A stretch of DNA of 64,000 nucleotides from Acidobacteriota bacterium (GCA_018268935.1 JAFDVS010000035.1:1-64000), one strand, 5' to 3'; shown: positions 8,861 to 17,519, counted from the first letter of the stretch. The notes: generated by a model from the letters alone, not told the origin. Program-made: numbers and translations.

Positions 8861-10006
8861 ATGCCGAGGACGTATTACGAGTTCTTTGCTGGTGGGGGCA
8901 TGGTCCGTGCGGGCCTCGGACCCAGGTGGCGTTGTGTATTCGCCAACGACTTTGATCACAAGAAGAGCCGCAGCTATAAGGCGAACTGGGGAGAAAATGA
9001 ACTTCTCACCGCCGACGTTCGAAGTCTGGGCATTTCCGACCTTCCAGGTCGAGCGGATCTTGCTTGGGCTTCGTTTCCGTGCCAGGATTTGTCCTTGGCG
9101 GGAGGGGGAGCTGGACTGAGAGGTGATCGCTCGGGAACCTTTTGGCCGTTTTGGGAATTGATGAAAAGCTTGGTTCACGACGATCGTGCGCCAAGGATGA
9201 TCGCGCTCGAGAATGTCTGCGGCACATTGACTTCCCATGATGGTAAAGATTTCGCAGCTATATGTTCGGCGTTGAAGTCGGCCGGTTATCATTACGGCGC
9301 TTTGGTAATCGATGCATCGTTGTTCCTGCCTCAATCAAGGCCCAGACTGTTCATTGTTTGTGTTCGAGACCGATTGGCCGTGCCTGCGGAGTGTCTATCG
9401 GCTGCGCCGGTGACGGTCTGGCATAAGCGGGTGGTGGAGGCGTTCCAACAGTTGCCAACAGAAGCAAAGCAAAACTGGCTTTGGTGGAACATGCCCCTTC
9501 CGGCTGCTCGATCCAGGAACTTCGCCGATCTTATCGAGGCAGATCCTGAAGGTGTGGCATGGTTTTCCAAGGAACGGACGGATGAAATCCTGGCTTTGAT
9601 GAGTCCGATCAATCTTGCCAAGATCGAAAAAGCAAAAATGATGGGCAGGAGGATGGTAGGGGGATTGTATCGCCGGACAAGAGCGGATGAGCATGGCCAC
9701 AAGGTTCAGAGAGCTGAGATTCGTTTCGACGATGTTTCCGGATGTCTGCGGACTCCAGCAGGAGGATCGAGCCGGCAGGTGATCGTTATTGTGGAGGCAG
9801 GGAAGGTTCTAGCTCGACTCATATCGGCGCGGGAAACAGCGCGGTTGATGGGGCTGCCAGACTCCTATATCCTGCCTGAGAATTACAATGAGGCGTACCA
9901 TCTGACAGGTGACGGTGTGGTTGTGCCGGTTGTTCGGCACTTGGCACAACACATTTTCGAGCCCATTCTTCAATGCCTAAATCGAAAAGCAACCGCGGCA
10001 GCCTGA
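8861..10006 (+). CDS. DNA (cytosine-5-)-methyltransferase
   Basis: 381 residues with the ordered C5-methyltransferase motifs: EFFAGGGMVRAGL (motif I, SAM binding), SFPCQDLSLAG with the catalytic Cys near residue 74 (motif IV), ALENV (motif VI), LFLPQSRPRLFIV (motif VIII) and GDGVVVPVVRHLAQHI (motif X). It methylates cytosine at a short recognition site, protecting DNA from the partner nuclease. A GGAGG site precedes ATG 8861. A small inverted repeat (CCGCTC / GAGCGG, 8789-8810) lies just before TAGAAT and may be an operator, but this is weak. The next gene overlaps it by 34 bp. Codon use is more AT-rich than the flanking genes. Confidence 0.95.
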   Translation: MPRTYYEFFAGGGMVRAGLGPRWRCVFANDFDHKKSRSYKANWGENELLTADVRSLGISDLPGRADLAWASFPCQDLSLAGGGAGLRGDRSGTFWPFWELMKSLVHDDRAPRMIALENVCGTLTSHDGKDFAAICSALKSAGYHYGALVIDASLFLPQSRPRLFIVCVRDRLAVPAECLSAAPVTVWHKRVVEAFQQLPTEAKQNWLWWNMPLPAARSRNFADLIEADPEGVAWFSKERTDEILALMSPINLAKIEKAKMMGRRMVGGLYRRTRADEHGHKVQRAEIRFDDVSGCLRTPAGGSSRQVIVIVEAGKVLARLISARETARLMGLPDSYILPENYNEAYHLTGDGVVVPVVRHLAQHIFEPILQCLNRKATAAA

Positions 10007-10863
10007 ACGTAATCCCGTGTTCCGAGAACACGGCGATGAAGAAGCTCATAAGAGATTATTCGGATGAGCTGAAGGTAGGTGCTCACCAAATTGGGTCGCA
10101 TGGTCTCAGTGAGAAGGAGTTCTACAACAGCGGGCTGTTTCGTGGTGCGATTGAGCGCATACGCGGGCAGTTTGCGGCCACAATGCGGTCGAAAAGGGAA
10201 TTCGTCCGGCACATTCTAAACCACATGCAGGATCTTGGATTCATCACTGACTGGAAATCTTCCGGCGACAAGAACCGGCATGATTACACCGTAGAATTGC
10301 CTGGGGGACGCATTTCCGTGATCGAGTTAAAGGGATGTCTGGACGGCCAAAACACGGTGATTTACGAAAGACCCCCGCATGCCAACGAGTTCGTCGTCTG
10401 GAGCGTCTGCATGAACACGGGTGGTGACCCCAAGAAGAGCGCATGGTCAGGCATCCATGTGCGCATCGGTGCGGACATGTTGGGAAGAGCGGGGCAACGA
10501 GTGGATGGAGTCGTGATTTGGGACATGGTCTGCGGAACGATCGGCCGTAAGTGCCCAAAGATCCTCGAAGCGCCAGAGCGCGTCAAGACCGTTGCACAGT
10601 ATGAATTGCCTCCCCCGTGCTTGTATGTTCTGCCTTCGACGGTTGCGAGCCCGAGGAACAATCCAAAACCGTCCGCTCAGCGATTGGAGGAGGTTCATCT
10701 CTTAAAGGCGTTTCATGATTGCTTTGGTGGGAGGCCGGAGGAAGTGAACTATGTTGACTTCGAAGTCGAGTATCGCGGAAATGACCTTGTTCGCACAACG
10801 CGCATCAGGAGAGGCGAAAAAGTGATGGTTGAATCAAAGCCTACGCCGGTTCAGCGGGTCTAA
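9973..10863 (+). CDS. Putative type II restriction endonuclease, PD-(D/E)XK type
   Basis: 296 residues. The central block HDYTVELPGGRISVIELKG has the spacing of a PD-(D/E)XK nuclease core: Asp in the first strand and ELK in the next. The gene sits between a C5 methyltransferase and vsr, the usual place for the cognate endonuclease. Its start overlaps the methyltransferase by 34 bp, which suggests translational coupling; ATG 10036 (MKKLIRDYSDEL) is an alternative start. I do not recognise the specific family from sequence alone, so the endonuclease call rests on the motif and context. Confidence 0.7.
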   Translation: MPKSKSNRGSLNVIPCSENTAMKKLIRDYSDELKVGAHQIGSHGLSEKEFYNSGLFRGAIERIRGQFAATMRSKREFVRHILNHMQDLGFITDWKSSGDKNRHDYTVELPGGRISVIELKGCLDGQNTVIYERPPHANEFVVWSVCMNTGGDPKKSAWSGIHVRIGADMLGRAGQRVDGVVIWDMVCGTIGRKCPKILEAPERVKTVAQYELPPPCLYVLPSTVASPRNNPKPSAQRLEEVHLLKAFHDCFGGRPEEVNYVDFEVEYRGNDLVRTTRIRRGEKVMVESKPTPVQRV

Positions 10864-10866
10864 CGC

Positions 10867-11277
10867 GTGAAGCCCACTGACGTCCGCAGCCGGACAATGC
10901 GGGCCGTTAAGAGCCAGGACACTGGCCCTGAAATGTTGGTGCGGAGGTTGGTGCATTCACTGGGGTTTCGCTATCGTCTCCACACGCGTGATCTCCCCGG
11001 CTGCCCCGACTTGGTTTTCGCCAGCCGGAGGAAGGTGATCTTCGTGAACGGGTGTTTCTGGCACGGTCATGGATGTCCAAGGGGAGCGCGTGTGCCGAAG
11101 TCAAACACTACATACTGGGTTCAGAAAATTTCCCGGAACCGCAGCCGGGACAGGATGTCACGAAAGAAATTACGCGACCAAGGCTGGAGCGTGCTCACTA
11201 TATGGGAGTGCGAAATCAATGGTAGCCTCAGTAACCGAATCCTGAGTTTTCTAGGAAAACCGAAGGGTCTGGAATGA
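10867..11277 (+). CDS. vsr: Very short patch repair endonuclease Vsr
   Basis: 136 residues with the full Vsr pattern: DVRSRTMRAVKSQDTGPE at the N-terminus, then GCPDLVF, VIFVNGCFWHGHGC (catalytic and zinc region), TTYWVQKI and GWSVLTIWECEI. Vsr nicks at T:G mismatches produced by deamination of 5-methylcytosine, so it protects the genome from mutation at the sites methylated by the adjacent C5 methyltransferase. The start is GTG 10867, three bases after the stop of the nuclease gene. Same operon and composition as its two neighbours. Confidence 0.95.
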   Translation: MKPTDVRSRTMRAVKSQDTGPEMLVRRLVHSLGFRYRLHTRDLPGCPDLVFASRRKVIFVNGCFWHGHGCPRGARVPKSNTTYWVQKISRNRSRDRMSRKKLRDQGWSVLTIWECEINGSLSNRILSFLGKPKGLE

Positions 11278-11427
11278 ATGTGCTACGCGTCGCTAGATGG
11301 CATGTTGGCCGGACGGCAAGTTAGCGGCACTCAACTTTCTTCGCTTTGCTGTGAATTCCAGACCCAGTATCATTATCGGCGGATAGTTCGGAAAATTGAA
11401 GTTTATTCTCTGTTTTCATTTGCACTT

Positions 11428-13923
11428 CTACTTGCCAAAGGTTTGAGCCGCGCTGAGCAGATTGGCGAAAATTCGGTACGCCCCCGGCACCCCCGCCGGA
11501 AGCTGCCGGAACCACGAGTACCCCGTGAATACATAAGCCCCCTTCCCGTACTTGCTCACCAACATCCCGCCCGGCAGAAAATCTTCCCCCGGATCCTGCG
11601 TCGAGAACAACGAGCTATAGCGCGCGTCGTATTTGTCCGCGAAATAGAGCCCCCGTTCCTGCACCCAACCATCAAAATCCGCCTTCGTCACCGGATTCGG
11701 AGCACGCAGCACGGGATGGTCCGTCAGGGCCACCGGCGAATCCTCCACCGTGACCCGGCCTCGCCCCACCGTCAGCGGATACGGACCAATCGCGTCCAGC
11801 GCGTTCGTCGCAGCCCGTGGGCCGAACCCTTCCACCACGTTGTATTGCACTACCAGTGTCCCCCCCGCTGTCATGAAATCGAGCAGCCGCTGCCGGTTGG
11901 CCCGCAGCGCCGGGCGCGTGTTATAAGCCCTCACTCCCAGCACCACGGCCTCGAACCGCGAAAGGTCCGCCGCCCCCAAATCGTCATCGGAAAGCAGCGT
12001 GACATCGATGCCCAGTTGCTGCAAAGCGTCCGGAATCTGGTCGCCCGCCCCCATCACGTAACCCACCTTCTTCGTCAGAACCTTGATATCGGAACGCACC
12101 AACTTCGCCGTGGCTTCGGGAAAGAACGTAATCGGCGGAATGTGCGGATAGGAAATCACCCGCGTCCCGTGCGTTTCCATGCCTCCTGCCAGCGCCTTCA
12201 ACGTGACCGTGCCGTTCTGCGCCGGCGGAGTCAACCGGAATCGCAGCGTAACCTGTTCGTTTTCTTTCGCCAGCGAATACGGGCGGGAAGCGGGCTCAAT
12301 CCCCCAGCCGGCCGCTCCCTGCAGTGCGAGGTTGCCGCTCATGTTGGGCTGATTCGCCTTCACCGTGACCGCGATTTCACGAGGCTTCGCATCTGGGAAC
12401 AGCAGCGTGGAGTCCGGGAACTCCACCGCCACCGGCGGCACAATCGCCAGCGCGCGAGTCAACTCGCCACGCGCATTGTCCACATAGCGATGCAGCACCG
12501 GCCGAATCACCGTGAACTCCGTGTATCCCGCGCGAAACCGGAATTCCGCGCTCAGTTCGGGTTCGTTTTCCGGCGGCCCGATGTTCGTCCTGTCCGCGAT
12601 CCCGTACAGTGTCCCGTCCATCGGCTGGCGCAGCCAGAACGGCTGGCTCAGCGGAGCCTCCCCTGGAATCGTCACGCTGACGGTTTCCGTCAGCCGCTCA
12701 TTGGTGGGAAGATCCTTGTTCGCCAGCCGCGCCGTGGCCGAAGCGATCCCCCGAATCGACGCACTCACCAGCGTGACACCGGCCGGCAGCCGTTTCACGA
12801 TTTCCAGGTTCACGGGCAACGTGGAACCGGCGGTTGCCGTCGGCCGGGCTGCCGAGGCGTCCAGCCACAGCCCCGCGCAAGTGGTGATTAGCTCGTCCAG
12901 TTCCTGCAGCTTTCCCGTCGCAACATCGTCACCGGCGGCCGCAATCAGGGGCCGCAGGGCGGTGAGTTGCGGCAAAATCCGATCCGGGTGGGTCGGGTCG
13001 AAGGCCATCATCGCCTGATCGATCAGCTTCGCCACCGGAGCACCGTTCGCAACCCGGTTCCACGACGTATCGATCGACTCCAACGGGTCCTTCGCGGCCG
13101 TTTCGCCGGCAATCAGACGCAGGTACTCGATCCTTGCCCCTTTGCGCTCCGGCCAACCCATGGCCTGCGAGGCATGCCGCGAGCGGCTCCGTCCTTCAAT
13201 CTCGCCATACGACAGGCCCAGCAGCGCGTTGTACCCGCCCGCATCGATTTGTAGAGTGCCCGTCTGAGCCCGGTTTTCCTTCTCCATCTCCGCCGAAAAG
13301 TTGAATAGATTGAAAAACAAGCGCCGCGCCCGGTGTGGTTTCACCTGCCCCAACTGTTCCGGGAACCGTGCCGGATCCGCCGCCGCGTCAAAAGCTTCCC
13401 GCGCCAGAATCGCCGAGGCCTGGTGCTGCCCGTGCCCGTCTCGCGGAGTCCCCGAAAAACGCAGAAAGATGATGTCCGGGCGGAAACGCCGGATCACCCA
13501 TACGATGTCCGCCAGTACGCGCTCGCGCCCCCACTCGCCCAGCGTTTCGTCCGCCGTCTTGGAGAAACCGAAGTCCGTGGCGCGGGTGAAAAACTGCTGC
13601 GCCCCGTCAATCCGCCGCGCCGCCAGCAACTCCTGTGTCCGGATCAGCCCCATCAAAGCGCCCTGCTCCGTGCCGATCAGGTTTTGCCCGCCTTCCCCCC
13701 GCGTCAGCGAGAGGTATCCGGTGCGCAGATTCCGCTCCCGCGCAAAATAGGAGAGCAGCAGCGTATTCTCGTCATCCGGGTGCGCCGCGATGTGCAGCAC
13801 CGACCCAAGCGTGGCAAGTTTGCGCAAACGGAGCTGAATTTCGCCCGAAGCGTAGGGATTGGACTGTGCGGACAGGTCTGTTGTTACAACAGCAATGCCG
13901 ATGAGGAGACTGAGGGTGCGCAT
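11428..13923 (-). CDS. PIG-L family deacetylase, secreted
   Basis: About 831 residues. The signal peptide (RTLSLLIGIAVVTTDLSAQ) starts at ATG 13923-13921; an upstream in-frame ATG at 14211 would add 96 unrelated residues. The zinc-binding PIG-L motif AHPDDEN is at residues 47-53, followed by the N-acetylglucosaminyl deacetylase-type domain to about residue 260 (FLRFSGTPRDGHGQHQAS). The long C-terminal half is beta-rich, and its last part resembles a glutamine-amidotransferase-like trimming domain (VVLGVRAYNTRP, FMTAGGTLVVQYNV). It probably removes N-acyl groups from an extracellular sugar substrate. The last 22 or so residues lie in the 50-bp repeat described for the island and may have been replaced when the island arrived. 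Confidence 0.88.
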   Translation of the reverse strand: MRTLSLLIGIAVVTTDLSAQSNPYASGEIQLRLRKLATLGSVLHIAAHPDDENTLLLSYFARERNLRTGYLSLTRGEGGQNLIGTEQGALMGLIRTQELLAARRIDGAQQFFTRATDFGFSKTADETLGEWGRERVLADIVWVIRRFRPDIIFLRFSGTPRDGHGQHQASAILAREAFDAAADPARFPEQLGQVKPHRARRLFFNLFNFSAEMEKENRAQTGTLQIDAGGYNALLGLSYGEIEGRSRSRHASQAMGWPERKGARIEYLRLIAGETAAKDPLESIDTSWNRVANGAPVAKLIDQAMMAFDPTHPDRILPQLTALRPLIAAAGDDVATGKLQELDELITTCAGLWLDASAARPTATAGSTLPVNLEIVKRLPAGVTLVSASIRGIASATARLANKDLPTNERLTETVSVTIPGEAPLSQPFWLRQPMDGTLYGIADRTNIGPPENEPELSAEFRFRAGYTEFTVIRPVLHRYVDNARGELTRALAIVPPVAVEFPDSTLLFPDAKPREIAVTVKANQPNMSGNLALQGAAGWGIEPASRPYSLAKENEQVTLRFRLTPPAQNGTVTLKALAGGMETHGTRVISYPHIPPITFFPEATAKLVRSDIKVLTKKVGYVMGAGDQIPDALQQLGIDVTLLSDDDLGAADLSRFEAVVLGVRAYNTRPALRANRQRLLDFMTAGGTLVVQYNVVEGFGPRAATNALDAIGPYPLTVGRGRVTVEDSPVALTDHPVLRAPNPVTKADFDGWVQERGLYFADKYDARYSSLFSTQDPGEDFLPGGMLVSKYGKGAYVFTGYSWFRQLPAGVPGAYRIFANLLSAAQTFGK
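11450..11499 (+). repeat. Right copy of the 50-bp direct repeat flanking the R-M island
   Basis: Forms part of the coding 3' end of the intact PIG-L deacetylase gene and matches 8595-8644 at 49 of 50 bases. Beyond it, toward the island, the gene ends with TFGK and a stop, while the left copy ends with SMR and a stop. Confidence 0.75.
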
Positions 13924-14011
13924 AGCAGATTTTGTGAACCCGATCCGGTGGAAGGCGTCTTTTCTATCGTAGAGGATTTCGGCTCCTGGGAATGGGGCTT
14001 GGGAGGGGCAC

Positions 14012-14860
14012 ATGAATATTAACGCTCTTTCAAAAGCGGCCGGGGCGTTCTGGGGACGCCTCCGAACCAACGGCGCGGCCCGTCCAACGGGGATTGGCCT
14101 GGCGCTGGGAGGCGGCTTCTCGCGCGGCATCGCCCACGTCGGTGTTATCCGCGTTCTCGAGCGCGAAGGCATCCCCGTGCGCTGGATCGCCGGCGTCAGC
14201 GCCGGATCCATCGTCGCGGCGGGCTTTGCCGGCGGCGCCGATTCCCGTCACCTCGAGGCCGTAGCCCGCTCCATGAAGTTCAAAGACGTGGCCGGGTGGA
14301 GGCTGAGCAAACTCGGTGTCGTCGCCAGCCATCGCATGGAGGACTTCCTCCGCCGTGCGCTTCCCGTACACAAGTTCGAAGACATGAAAGTACCGCTGTC
14401 CGTCGTTGCCACCGATTTGTCCACCGGCGATCCGGTGGTGTTCGGCGGCGAAGGGCAGATCTTTTCCGCCGTGCGCGCCAGTTGCTCTTACCCTGGCCTG
14501 TTCCAGCCGGTCCAGCACGAAGGCCGTTTCCTGGTGGATGGCGCCATCAGCATGGAGATCCCGGCCAAGGCATTGCGCGACCTCGGTGTCACCCCCACGG
14601 TGAGCGTCGCCTTGCCTCCGCCGCCCGTTTCCCCCGACCCGTCGAGCGTATTTTCCGTCGTGAACCGCTGCTTTCAGATCATGCAGCGCAGGACCGAGGC
14701 CCATTGGCGCGCGCACTCCGACGTCGTCCTAACCCCGGACGTGCGCGGCGTCTGCTGGGACGATTTCTCGCAAGTGTCGCGCCTGATCGAGGCAGGGATG
14801 GAGGCCGCTGAACGCGCATTGCCCGCCATTCGCGGCATGTTGCTAATGCGCGCCTCGTAG
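14012..14860 (+). CDS. Patatin-like phospholipase
   Basis: 282 residues. Patatin features appear in order: GIGLALGGGFSRGIAHVGV (oxyanion-hole glycines, about 27-45), GVSAGS (nucleophile elbow GXSXG, about 61-66) and FLVDGAIS (Asp of the Ser-Asp dyad, about 175). It hydrolyses acyl esters of lipids and resembles the RssA/NTE-type cytoplasmic patatins; no signal peptide is visible. It is transcribed divergently from the PIG-L gene, with 88 bp between the two starts. Confidence 0.93.
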   Translation: MNINALSKAAGAFWGRLRTNGAARPTGIGLALGGGFSRGIAHVGVIRVLEREGIPVRWIAGVSAGSIVAAGFAGGADSRHLEAVARSMKFKDVAGWRLSKLGVVASHRMEDFLRRALPVHKFEDMKVPLSVVATDLSTGDPVVFGGEGQIFSAVRASCSYPGLFQPVQHEGRFLVDGAISMEIPAKALRDLGVTPTVSVALPPPPVSPDPSSVFSVVNRCFQIMQRRTEAHWRAHSDVVLTPDVRGVCWDDFSQVSRLIEAGMEAAERALPAIRGMLLMRAS

Positions 14861-14887
14861 CAAACGGCCATTCCTGCCCGGAAATTG

Positions 14888-15427
14888 CTAGGGTAGCCAC
14901 GGACATGCTGCCTTGGAGCCCCGCCGCACGAAGCGTTGCCGGTCCGGGCGCCACTGGTAAAGAATGCGGACTTCCCGTGAGGGGCTGGAGTGTGGGTCAT
15001 TGGGTCGCCAAATGCCCACAGACAATTCCAGATCCCTGGCCGTAGCGCGGCGCAATTGAACCCCTTGGCCTGTCGCTTCGAAGATTTTTTGAAGCGTCCC
15101 CTTCCTGCATTCGAAGACGAAGACATAGTAATAGGTGCTGGAACCTTTGCGCTGGTCTTCGGAGATTTCAACAACCCGAATGCCCGATGATCCCTCAGGT
15201 CGCAGCAAGTGATTCTGCTCGACGGCGAGCTTCAAGTCGGGGTCCGTTCCCAGCTTCCCGCCCGGTGCCGGCCCATTGTAGATCCCGTAAAAGGGCTCGC
15301 CATAGTAACTCGCAGCAACAAGGCTTTGTTTGGCGATGTCGACGCTGGCAATATCCGTACATGTCGACGCCCAGAGGGAAGTAGCCCAAAAATACAAGAG
15401 AAACTGCAAAATGATGATGCAAATCAT
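14888..15427 (-). CDS. Secreted protein of unknown function
   Basis: 179 residues beginning with a hydrophobic export signal (ICIIILQFLLYFWATSLWAS). The mature part has three cysteines and a beta-rich pattern (GIRVVEISEDQRKGSSTYYYVFVFE). I do not recognise a family. It converges on the patatin gene, with 27 bp between stops. Codon use is typical for the region, and competing frames look like shadows. Moderately confident that it is real. Confidence 0.6.
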   Translation of the reverse strand: MICIIILQFLLYFWATSLWASTCTDIASVDIAKQSLVAASYYGEPFYGIYNGPAPGGKLGTDPDLKLAVEQNHLLRPEGSSGIRVVEISEDQRKGSSTYYYVFVFECRKGTLQKIFEATGQGVQLRRATARDLELSVGIWRPNDPHSSPSREVRILYQWRPDRQRFVRRGSKAACPWLP

Positions 15428-15443
15428 CGTCAGGAATTATAGC

Positions 15444-16224
15444 GTGAAGAGAAGGCGATTCCCATGGGCGGCACGCGGGAGACAATTCGGCAAATGCGGG
15501 TATTACTCCGCCGGCCTGAGCGACGCCGGGCAACGCCTGCGCAGCCACCACCTGTCCGGCGATGAATACGAACAGATCACCGGCACCATAAGCGCCGAGG
15601 TCCGACTGCTTCCCCACAAGGGCATCCTCGATGCACTAGACAAAGCAATGGGGCGTACCCGCTACAGTCCCTGGGATCAATTCACGCTCCTGGCGCACGC
15701 CCTGGACCAGCCCGAAGTAGCGCAAAGGATCGCCGCCTGGGTGGAGTCGCCGGACGTAGAGCTCCAGCAAGCCGCACTTCAACTGATCGGGCAGCGGAAA
15801 CTGGTGCAATTCTCCGAAAAGCTGAATCCGATTCGCGAATCAGGGCAGGGAAGTGTCCAGCCAGCCGCCATCGCCGCCGCGGGCCAACTGCGGGCTCCAG
15901 TCAATCTCCCGGCCTTGCTCCAACTGGCCGCGCGCCAGGACCCCGCGCTCGATTATCCGCTCGTAATGGCGCTCCGGAATTACCCGCACGACGCGCGCGT
16001 GTTTCTCCAACGCGTCTTTCACGCCGCGCGTGATGCGCAACACCCGGCGCCCGGCCGTGGGCCGCCCGCCGGTTGGAAGGCCCGGTCCCAACTATCAATT
16101 CCACGGGCAGTCCCGTAATGCCGCCCTCGCCCTCTGCCACGCCTCTGGATGGGACGCAGGCAGCCCACAAGGACTCGTGCAGCGCGTTCGCGAGCGGGTA
16201 AAAACACAAGGGCTGCTATCCTGA
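15444..16224 (+). pseudogene. Decaying HEAT-repeat-like gene with a probable frameshift
   Basis: From GTG 15444 the frame encodes helical, repeat-like sequence (WVESPDVELQQAALQLIG, AAGQLRAPVNLPALLQLA) resembling HEAT repeats. It continues to about 16050, where sensible sequence appears to switch to the +1 frame (PVGRPGPNYQFHGQSRNAAL onward to a stop at 16224), while the first frame runs on in low-complexity residues to 16118. The upstream part near GKCGYYSAG may be a remnant of a longer N-terminus. It ends 4 bp before the DUF1080 gene. A degraded gene is the simplest reading; a sequencing error is the alternative. Confidence 0.4.
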
Positions 16225-16228
16225 CGCC

Positions 16229-16975
16229 ATGCGTCTTTGCCTTCTGCTCGCCTTCTGCTCCGCCACCCTACCCGCGCAGGAATGGAATATCCTGTTCGAT
16301 GGCCACAATGTCGCGGCATGGCGCACGGCCACCGGCGATGAATTCCCATCCTCCTCCTGGGAAGTGAAGGACGGATGGCTGCAGACAATTCCATCGCCGC
16401 TATTCGCCCAGGACCTCTGGACTCGCGAGAAATACCGCAACTTCGAACTCGAGTTCGAATGGCGTGTCGACGCCAAGGGCAACAGCGGCGTGAAGTATCT
16501 GATTCAAGCCTGGCTCCACGGCAAGCAGGTCAACGGCCGTCCGGTAGTCGGCAAGCCCTTTGAAAAAATGTCGCTCACTGAACTCACCCCCGCCGACGGC
16601 GCTTTCGAATACACGGTCGGAAGCGAATACCAGTTGATCGAGGAAGAGAGCCTACCCGCCTCGATGGGTCCAGTCCAACGCACGGGCGCGCTCTACGGCA
16701 TTTTTCCGCCCCTGCGCCCAGCCGGAACCCGCACCGGAGAGATTCACCTCAGCCGGCTGCTGGTCAAAGGAAACCATGTCGAACACTGGCTCGACGGGCA
16801 ACTCCTGCTGGCCTACGAAATCGGCAGCGGCCAATGGGTAGAGGGGATGAAGGCATCCGGCCGAACCGCGGCGAAGTTGATGCAGACGATGGAGCGCCAG
16901 ACGCCGATTGCCCTCCAGCATCATTCCTCGCGCGTCGCCTTTCGCAAGCTGCGTGTGCGCCCGCTACAAAACTAG
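16229..16975 (+). CDS. DUF1080 (3-keto-disaccharide hydrolase domain) secreted protein
   Basis: 248 residues. A short signal peptide (LCLLLAFCSATLPAQ) is followed by one DUF1080 domain: EWNILFDGHNVAAWR, WEVKDGWLQT, FELEFEWRVDAKGNSGVKY, GALYGIFPP and HVEHWLDGQLLLAYE. The fold is a concanavalin-like jelly roll found in many secreted sugar-active proteins of Acidobacteriota and Planctomycetes. It overlaps the broken vapC gene tail-to-tail by 4 bp. Confidence 0.92.
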   Translation: MRLCLLLAFCSATLPAQEWNILFDGHNVAAWRTATGDEFPSSSWEVKDGWLQTIPSPLFAQDLWTREKYRNFELEFEWRVDAKGNSGVKYLIQAWLHGKQVNGRPVVGKPFEKMSLTELTPADGAFEYTVGSEYQLIEEESLPASMGPVQRTGALYGIFPPLRPAGTRTGEIHLSRLLVKGNHVEHWLDGQLLLAYEIGSGQWVEGMKASGRTAAKLMQTMERQTPIALQHHSSRVAFRKLRVRPLQN

Positions 16976-17295
16976 GCTCGGAAGGGATTCTCAACCCGGA
17001 GCGAACCGATCCGCCAATTATGCTGCAAGTCTTCGCTGTAGAGGACCTCCGCCCCGGCCATCTGCGCTGCTTGCACGATCATGGCATCCCAAAAGGAGAC
17101 TCCGTGCAAACGGTGAAACTCGATTGCTCGCATCACGTCTTCTGGCTGGAAGCGAACTAACGGCATTCGCGACATGATCTCTACCCTACTCTGTGCGATT
17201 TCCCCAGTTCAATGGCCCGGAGCCGTTTCTTTGGCGCGGAAACGTCATCGGCATGAACTAAAGATGTTGGTGTCAAGAAAGGAAAGCCGTTTCAT
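16972..17295 (-). pseudogene. Broken VapC-type PIN-domain toxin
   Basis: Three pieces of a PIN domain lie in order but in different frames. MKRLSFLDTNIF (first acidic residue D) starts at ATG 17295 and stops at 17245. VHADDVSAPKKRLRAIELG follows in another frame. GVSFWDAMIVQAAQMAGAEV and EDLQHNWRIGSL complete the C-terminus to 16972. About 40 residues normally found in the middle of VapC are missing. The original start overlaps the vapB stop as ATGA. The toxin RNase cannot be made intact, because at least one frameshift and one deletion are present. Confidence 0.75.
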
Positions 17296-17519
17296 CGGCG
17301 TTCATGCGCTTCTTCACGGTTGAACTTCCACCCGCGAGAATCACCTTTCGAGATTTGTGAAAGCCTAACGAATTCCTCTGCGTCGGCGATCCGATCAGGT
17401 TTGCCGGCCAGGTTCTCCAGGTATTCACGCACCAATTGGCTAACACTGGTTCCCATTGCCTCTGCTTTGCGGCGCGCCTTGGCCACTACTTCGTCGTCAA
17501 CGGAGAGAGTGAGGTTCAC
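17292..17519 (-). CDS. VapB-type antitoxin, ribbon-helix-helix
   Basis: About 75 residues beginning VNLTLSVDDEVVAKARRKAE (GTG 17519) and continuing GTSVSQLVREYLENLAG, the DNA-binding ribbon-helix-helix pattern of antitoxins paired with PIN toxins. The C-terminus (FVRLSQISKGDSRGWKFNRE) would bind the toxin. It overlaps the vapC remnant by four bases (ATGA). The antitoxin frame is intact although the toxin is broken. ATG 17546 is an alternative start. Confidence 0.8.
   Translation of the reverse strand: MNLTLSVDDEVVAKARRKAEAMGTSVSQLVREYLENLAGKPDRIADAEEFVRLSQISKGDSRGWKFNREEAHERR

Larger units (their letters stand above)
8595..11499. mobile_element. Restriction-modification island inserted in the 3' end of a PIG-L gene
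   Basis: A segment of about 2.9 kb bounded by a 49/50-bp direct repeat contains a C5 DNA methyltransferase, a putative nuclease and vsr, all on the plus strand. By eye its codons are clearly less GC-rich than those of the genes on both sides; I have not computed the value. The gene it interrupts keeps an open reading frame and stop codon at both junctions, as seen when integrative elements regenerate the target gene's 3' end. There is no integrase or transposase inside, so it either moved with help in trans or arrived by recombination at the shared gene end. The stretches 8645-8860 and 11278-11427 hold no convincing gene. Confidence 0.6.

Noticed and set aside
8645..9334. Minus-strand frame continuing upstream from the PIG-L end fragment
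   Set aside because: Beyond about 8667 it shows no similarity to the PIG-L gene and lies antisense to the methyltransferase.
11278..12891. Plus-strand frame of 537 codons over the PIG-L gene
   Set aside because: Arg/Pro/His-rich, no motif, and antisense to the intact PIG-L deacetylase frame.
17245..17247. In-frame TGA in the vapC remnant considered as Sec codon
   Set aside because: The residue after NIF in PIN domains is not a redox Cys, conserved sequence resumes in a different frame, and the middle of the domain is missing.
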